From: an uncultured Angelakisella sp.
GTDB taxonomy: Bacteria > Bacillota > Clostridia > Oscillospirales > Ruminococcaceae
Direction: 5' to 3'
Assembly: GCA_937914895.1 (NCBI GenBank)
Contig: CALGIL010000057.1
Location: forward strand, 1 to 10,810
Length of the DNA: 10,810 nucleotides
Shown piece after piece: positions 7,015 through 10,810 of this stretch (position 1 is its first letter; each line of letters starts with the position of its first letter). Under the pieces are notes generated by a model. It searched no databases, had not been told where the DNA came from, and saw only the letters and a list, made by a program, of their open reading frames with translations. A program made the position numbers and the translations under genes.

Positions 7015-7834
7015 TTCCCTCCAGCACCCCCAGGTCCACCTGCACCGCCCGGTCGTCCACCCGGGTACCTAAAAAGATGCCGGCGGTTTTTGCAAAGCCC
7101 CGGGGGTCGTCGGTGACATAATAGGTGCAGGCGCCGCCGGCCTCCCGGCCGGACAGCATCCCCGCTTCGGCCAGAAATCCGGCCACCGCCAGGGCGGCCT
7201 GCTGGCCCGAATCGATAAGGGCGACGCCGTCCCCGAAAAACCGGCGGATGGCGGGGGCCAGAATGGGGTAGTGGGTGCAGCCCAAAATCAGGGTGTCAAT
7301 ATCCCGCTGCGCCAGGGGCTCCAGGTAGTACCGCACCGCCGGGGCGGTAATGGGGTCGTCGGGGGCGATGTGCCCCGCCTCCACCAGGGGGACCAGCAGG
7401 GGACAGGCCGCCGAAAACACCTGGGCGCCGGGGGCCAGCTCCCCAAGCCTTGCCTGAAAGCTGCCGCTGGCAATGGTGGCGTTGGTGGCAATCACCCCCA
7501 TGCGCCCCGTCCGGGTAGCCTTTGCCGCCGCCCGGCAGGAGGGGTCCACCACCATAAAAAACGGGACGTCCAGGGTCTTTTGCAGCAGGGCGCCCGCCAC
7601 GGTGCTGATGGTGCCGCAGGCACACACCACCGCCTTAACGCCGCGCTGCAGCAGAAAGGCCACGTCCTGGCGGGCAAAGCGGATGATGGAATCCCGCCCC
7701 CGGGAACCGTAGGGCACCCGGCCGGTGTCGCCGAAGTAGACGACGTCCTCCCCGGGCAGCAGCCGCGTCAGCTCCCGGACGGCGGTCAGGCCGCCCAGCC
7801 CGGAATCAAATACGCCGATGGGTCTTGGGTCCAT
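6998..7834 (-). CDS. murI: Glutamate racemase
   Basis: Predicted protein of 278 residues. It interconverts L- and D-glutamate in the cytosol, supplying D-Glu for the peptidoglycan stem peptide. The N-terminus IGVFDSGLGGLTAVREL and VYFGDTGRVPYG are family hallmarks. The two catalytic cysteines are Cys73 (CACGTIS) and Cys186 (LGCTHYP). The usual Asn after the first catalytic cysteine (CNT) is Gly here; this may be a clade variant. The ATG at 7834 follows AAGGAGG at about 6 nt, and this ribosome binding site overlaps the stop codon of ddl, 11 bp upstream; a GTG at 7849 lacks a binding site. Transcribed with ddl. The final residues MNSEQ are encoded by heptamer repeats rather than family sequence. 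Confidence 0.96.
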   Translation of the reverse strand: MDPRPIGVFDSGLGGLTAVRELTRLLPGEDVVYFGDTGRVPYGSRGRDSIIRFARQDVAFLLQRGVKAVVCACGTISTVAGALLQKTLDVPFFMVVDPSCRAAAKATRTGRMGVIATNATIASGSFQARLGELAPGAQVFSAACPLLVPLVEAGHIAPDDPITAPAVRYYLEPLAQRDIDTLILGCTHYPILAPAIRRFFGDGVALIDSGQQAALAVAGFLAEAGMLSGREAGGACTYYVTDDPRGFAKTAGIFLGTRVDDRAVQVDLGVLEGMNSEQ

Positions 7835-7845
7835 GGGCCCCTCCT

Positions 7846-8904
7846 TCACTCCTGGGTCAGCGCCAGCTCCAGCAGGCCGCTGATCAGCTGGGTATAGGTC
7901 AGTCCGGACCGGGTCATCAGCTTGGGGTACATGCTGATGCTGGTAAAGCCCGGCATGGTGTTAATCTCGTTAAGGGTGACGCTTTTGCCGTCGCTGTGGG
8001 CAAAAAAGTCCACCCGGGCAAGGCCCCGGCACTCCAGCGCCCGGTAGGCCCGCACCGCCAGGGTCCGCACCGCCTGGGCCTGGGCCTCCGGCACCCGGGC
8101 GGGGATATATAAATCGGTGCTGCCGTCCAGGTACTTTCCCTCGTAATCGTACAGGCCCCGCTTGGGCACGATCTGGCCGATGACCTGGGACGCCCTGGCC
8201 CCTGGCCCCTGGCCCATGACCGCGCACTCCACCTCCGCGCCCACCAGGGCCTCCTCAATCAGGGCCTTGGGGCCGTGGAGAAAGGCGGCGTCCAAAGCGG
8301 CGTCCAGGCCGCCGGGGCCCTCCACCCGGGTGACGCCCACCGAGGAACCGGAGGCGGCGGGCTTGACAAACACCGGCCAGCCCAGCTGTGCCGTCACGCG
8401 GCCCGCAAGGCCCGCCCGGTCGTCCCCGTGGCGCACCGCAGCATACCGGGCGTTGGGGATGCCGTGGCTGTCAAACAGGGTCTTGGCAATCTCTTTATCC
8501 ATACAGTTGGCGCTGGCGGCCACGCCGCAGCCCACGTAGGGGATGCCGGACAGCTCCAGCAGGCCCTGGATAGTGCCGTCCTCGCCGTTTTTGCCGTGGA
8601 GGACGGGGAAGACCACGTCCACCGGCAAAAGCTGCCAGCCGCCCTCCCCCAGGAGGAGCAGACCCCGGTGACCCCGGTCGGGGGACAGGACGCAGGGGGT
8701 TTTGGGTCCCTGTTCCCAGCCGCCGTCCAGGATGGCCCCGGCGGGGCCCTCGTACCGGAACCAGCGCCCGGCTTTATCAATGCCCACCATAATGGGCGTA
8801 TAGGCCTCCCGGTCAATATTTTCCAGCACCGAGGTCACCGACATCCGGGACACCTCGTGCTCGGTGGAGACACCGCCAAAGACCACCGCAACCGTCTGTT
8901 TCAA
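7846..8904 (-). CDS. ddl: D-alanine--D-alanine ligase, TTG start
   Basis: Predicted protein of 352 residues, normal for the family. This cytosolic ATP-grasp enzyme joins two D-alanines for peptidoglycan precursors. Motifs in order: VVFGGVSTEHEVS (7-19), PVLHGKNGEDGTIQG (100-114), VKPAASGSSVG (180-190), LYDYEGKYLDGSTD (251-264) and NEINTMPGFTSISMYPKL (312-329). The Tyr-Lys-Tyr pattern in the omega-loop fits D-Ala-D-Ala rather than D-Ala-D-Lac or D-Ala-D-Ser specificity. No ATG fits: the upstream ATG codons lie in or before the promoter's -10 and have no binding site. TTG at 8904 follows AAGGGGG at 8 nt and begins KQTVAVVFGG, where the family starts. First gene of a unit with murI. Confidence 0.95.
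   Translation of the reverse strand: MKQTVAVVFGGVSTEHEVSRMSVTSVLENIDREAYTPIMVGIDKAGRWFRYEGPAGAILDGGWEQGPKTPCVLSPDRGHRGLLLLGEGGWQLLPVDVVFPVLHGKNGEDGTIQGLLELSGIPYVGCGVAASANCMDKEIAKTLFDSHGIPNARYAAVRHGDDRAGLAGRVTAQLGWPVFVKPAASGSSVGVTRVEGPGGLDAALDAAFLHGPKALIEEALVGAEVECAVMGQGPGARASQVIGQIVPKRGLYDYEGKYLDGSTDLYIPARVPEAQAQAVRTLAVRAYRALECRGLARVDFFAHSDGKSVTLNEINTMPGFTSISMYPKLMTRSGLTYTQLISGLLELALTQE
8194..8214. repeat. Three perfect tandem copies of CCTGGCC inside ddl
   Basis: CCTGGCC occurs three times head to tail, 21 bp in all, so the frame is kept. It encodes part of the glycine-rich GQGPGARA segment (residues about 231-238), in a surface loop that is usually shorter or different in Ddl. It looks like a slippage expansion. 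Confidence 0.8.
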
Positions 8905-8953
8905 CGGGCAAGCCCCCTTTTCGGACCATAAAAACTCTTTATAAGCACAGTAT

Positions 8954-8982
8954 ATCATAGCACACCGGGAGATTATACGCAA
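8954..8982 (-). promoter_or_regulatory. Promoter of ddl-murI
   Basis: On the minus strand, TTGCGT (8977-8982), a 17-bp spacer and TATGAT (8954-8959) preceded by TGC form an extended -10 promoter. Transcription should begin near 8947, about 43 nt before the TTG start of ddl. The -35 directly abuts the heptamer element that fills the gap to the glutamine synthetase gene. Confidence 0.65.
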
Positions 8983-9104
8983 TGAGAAGTAAGAAATGAG
9001 AAGGCAGAGGTCAGACGTGAAAAATCAGAGGTGAGAGCGAGAAAACCGCATTGTGCGCGGCCTTCCTACTCTCACCTCTGCCCTCTGATCTCTGCCCTCT
9101 CTCA
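8983..9104. repeat. Inverted-repeat element of opposed heptamer tracts between the glutamine synthetase gene and ddl
   Basis: At 8983-9045 nine heptamers run in unbroken register on the plus strand (units such as TGAGAAG and TCAGAGG). The fifth base is A in all nine and the third is A in eight. At 9061-9102 six units of the same kind lie on the minus strand, starting inside the TGA stop of the glutamine synthetase gene. The arms pair perfectly over 12 bp, CAGAGGTGAGAG at 9026-9037 with its complement at 9069-9080. A small CCGC/GCGG hairpin followed by TTTTCT lies in the loop on the minus strand, so the whole may act as a terminator. Nothing else is in this gap. Confidence 0.8.
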
Positions 9105-10810
9105 ATGTACGCTGCAGAACAGCTCCCCATAGGTGGGCACCGGCCAGTGCTTTTTGGCCACCAGGGTCTCCAGCTCATCCACCACCAGGCGCAGCTCGGT
9201 CATGGCGGCAAACACCTTGTCGCGGTAAAACGCCGCCAGCACCTCCGCCGGGGCCTCCTGCCGGGCGCCCAGGATGGCGCCCTCCAGGGCGTCCAGCTTT
9301 TTCAGCAGCTGGCCGGACAGCCCCGAAATTTTGCCCAGCAGCGCCTCCTCCAGGGTGGAATCGTAGGCCCCGCACGCCCTTTTCTTGTACAGAAGCTCGG
9401 CCAGGTCGTCCTGGTACCCCAGGCAGGCGGGGATGATGTCCTTTTTGACCATGTCCGCCATGGTCAGCGCCTCGATGTGCAGGGTCTTGCAGTAGCCCTC
9501 CATTAAAATTTCGTACCGGGAGCGCACCTCGGCCTCGGTAAAAACCCGGTGCCTTGTAAACAGGCCAATGCTTTTGTCCGAAATAAAGGCGGGCAGGGCG
9601 TCCACGGTGGTCTTCAGGTTGGACAGGCCCCGGCGTTGGGCCTCGGCCACCCAGTCGTCCGAGTAGTTGTTGCCGTTAAAGATGATGCGCTTGTGGGCGG
9701 AAATGCTCTCGCGGATGAGCACCGGCAGTTCGGCGGAAAAATCCTCCGCCCCCTCCAGCCGGTCGGCAAAGGCGCACAGGGCGTCGGCCACCACGGTGTT
9801 TAGGACGATATTGGGGCCCGCGATGGAAAAGGCCGAGCCCACCATCCGAAACTCAAACTTGTTGCCCGTAAAGGCAAAGGGAGAGGTGCGGTTGCGGTCG
9901 GTGGTATCCTTGGGGAAGTGGGGCAGGGCGGTGACGCCGATCTCCATTTCGTGGTCCTGGTGGTTGTGGTACACCGTGCCCGCTTCAATGGCCTCCAAAA
10001 TCCCGGTGAGCTCATCCCCCAAAAACACGGACACAATGGCGGGCGGGGCCTCGTTGGCGCCCAGGCGGTGGTCGTTGCCGGCGCTGGCCACCGACACCCG
10101 CAGCAGGTCCTGGTAGTCGTCCACCGCCCCCACCACCGCCACCAAAAACAGCAGAAATTGGGCGTTTTCAAAGGGGGTCTCCCCCGGCTCCAGCAGGTTG
10201 ACGCCGCCGTCGGTGGACAGGGACCAGTTGTTGTGCTTGCCGCTGCCGTTTACCCCGGCAAAGGGCTTTTCGTGCAGCAGGCAGGCAAGGCCGTGCTTGT
10301 CGGCGATGCTCTTCATCAGCTCCATGGTCAGCTGGTTGTGGTCGGTGGCAATGTTGGTGGTGGTAAAGATGGGGGCCAGCTCGTGCTGGCCGGGGGCCAC
10401 CTCGTTATGCCGGGTTTTGGCCAGCACCCCCAGCTTCCAAAGCTCCTCCTCCAGCTCCTTCATAAAAGCGGACACCCGGGGCTTAATGGCGCCAAAATAG
10501 TGGTCATCCAGCTCCTGGCCCTTGGGCGGCCGGGCGCCAAACAGGGTGCGGCCGGTGTACAGCAGGTCGGGGCGGCGCAGGTACGCCTCCTTGTCAATAA
10601 GAAAGTACTCCTGCTCCGGCCCCACGGTGGTAATAACCCGCCGGGCCTCGGTGTTGCCAAACAGCCGCAGAATGCGCAGAGCCTGGCGGTCCAGGGCCTC
10701 CATGGACCGTAGCAGGGGGGTCTTTTTATCCAGGGCCTCGCCGCTGTAAGAACAGAAAGCGGTGGGAATGCAAAGGACATCGTCCTTAATAAAAGCATAG
10801 CTGGTGGGGT
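9102..10810 (-). CDS. glnN: Glutamine synthetase type III, 5' end beyond the right edge
   Basis: 568 C-terminal residues are in the window, with the frame open to the edge. Type III enzymes are about 700 residues, so roughly 130 N-terminal residues are missing. The enzyme makes glutamine from glutamate, ammonium and ATP in the cytosol. Visible motifs include [16 protein letters not shown], a type III signature; [40 protein letters not shown] with the nucleotide/glutamate-site residues; and [20 protein letters not shown]. The C-terminal helical region specific to type III ([17 protein letters not shown] onward) ends [12 protein letters not shown]. No start, promoter or ribosome binding site is visible. 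The TGA stop forms the start of a heptamer tract that separates it from ddl. The symbol glnN follows usage for type III enzymes in other phyla. Confidence 0.96.
   Translation of the reverse strand, partial: PTSYAFIKDDVLCIPTAFCSYSGEALDKKTPLLRSMEALDRQALRILRLFGNTEARRVITTVGPEQEYFLIDKEAYLRRPDLLYTGRTLFGARPPKGQELDDHYFGAIKPRVSAFMKELEEELWKLGVLAKTRHNEVAPGQHELAPIFTTTNIATDHNQLTMELMKSIADKHGLACLLHEKPFAGVNGSGKHNNWSLSTDGGVNLLEPGETPFENAQFLLFLVAVVGAVDDYQDLLRVSVASAGNDHRLGANEAPPAIVSVFLGDELTGILEAIEAGTVYHNHQDHEMEIGVTALPHFPKDTTDRNRTSPFAFTGNKFEFRMVGSAFSIAGPNIVLNTVVADALCAFADRLEGAEDFSAELPVLIRESISAHKRIIFNGNNYSDDWVAEAQRRGLSNLKTTVDALPAFISDKSIGLFTRHRVFTEAEVRSRYEILMEGYCKTLHIEALTMADMVKKDIIPACLGYQDDLAELLYKKRACGAYDSTLEEALLGKISGLSGQLLKKLDALEGAILGARQEAPAEVLAAFYRDKVFAAMTELRLVVDELETLVAKKHWPVPTYGELFCSVH

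Noticed and set aside
8983..9104. CRISPR array
   Set aside because: The units are only 7 bp, degenerate and contiguous without spacers, and no cas gene is present.
9918..10712. 264-codon plus-strand open frame at the right end
   Set aside because: Antisense to the glutamine synthetase gene; V/G/Q/H-rich shadow without motifs.

Overview
The window comes from a high-G+C member of the Bacillota, class Clostridia, most likely near the Oscillospiraceae/Ruminococcaceae. This is inferred from the Firmicutes-type 16S start and rRNA leader, strong AGGAGG-type ribosome binding sites, a class B sortase, a type III glutamine synthetase, and the DUF1934-argS pairing known from Bacillota. A 16S database search would settle the placement; I could not run one.

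Layout, left to right. Bases 1-496 are the 5' part of a 16S rRNA gene on the minus strand. It carries a long structured insertion in variable region V1. Behind it are a leader of about 260 nt with an antitermination-like box and a near-consensus sigma-A promoter (763-791). Next, on the minus strand, is a GNAT acetyltransferase with a roughly 230-residue low-complexity tail (908-2101), ended by an intrinsic terminator. It is divergent from the only plus-strand gene, a membrane-anchored class B sortase (2279-3313). A bidirectional terminator (3463-3495) follows. The rest is on the minus strand. In transcription order it is: type III glutamine synthetase (running off the right edge), D-Ala-D-Ala ligase, glutamate racemase, a DUF1934 protein, arginyl-tRNA synthetase, and a frameshifted MetH-like methyltransferase relative.

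The genes are mostly housekeeping. MurI and Ddl make D-glutamate and D-Ala-D-Ala for peptidoglycan and sit in one tight transcription unit. DUF1934 and argS overlap and look translationally coupled. Glutamine synthetase III assimilates ammonium. The sortase attaches proteins to the wall, but no substrate gene is visible here.

The most unusual feature is a family of degenerate 7-bp repeats, about 34 copies in six tracts, on the minus-strand side of the window. The tracts occupy the gaps between transcription units. Four of them begin at, or contain, the stop codon of the upstream gene, and two gaps carry opposed tracts that could fold into hairpins. Other notable points are the V1 insertion in 16S, a methyltransferase homologue that has a frameshift and lacks the expected zinc-binding cysteines, and the repeat-bearing tail on the acetyltransferase.
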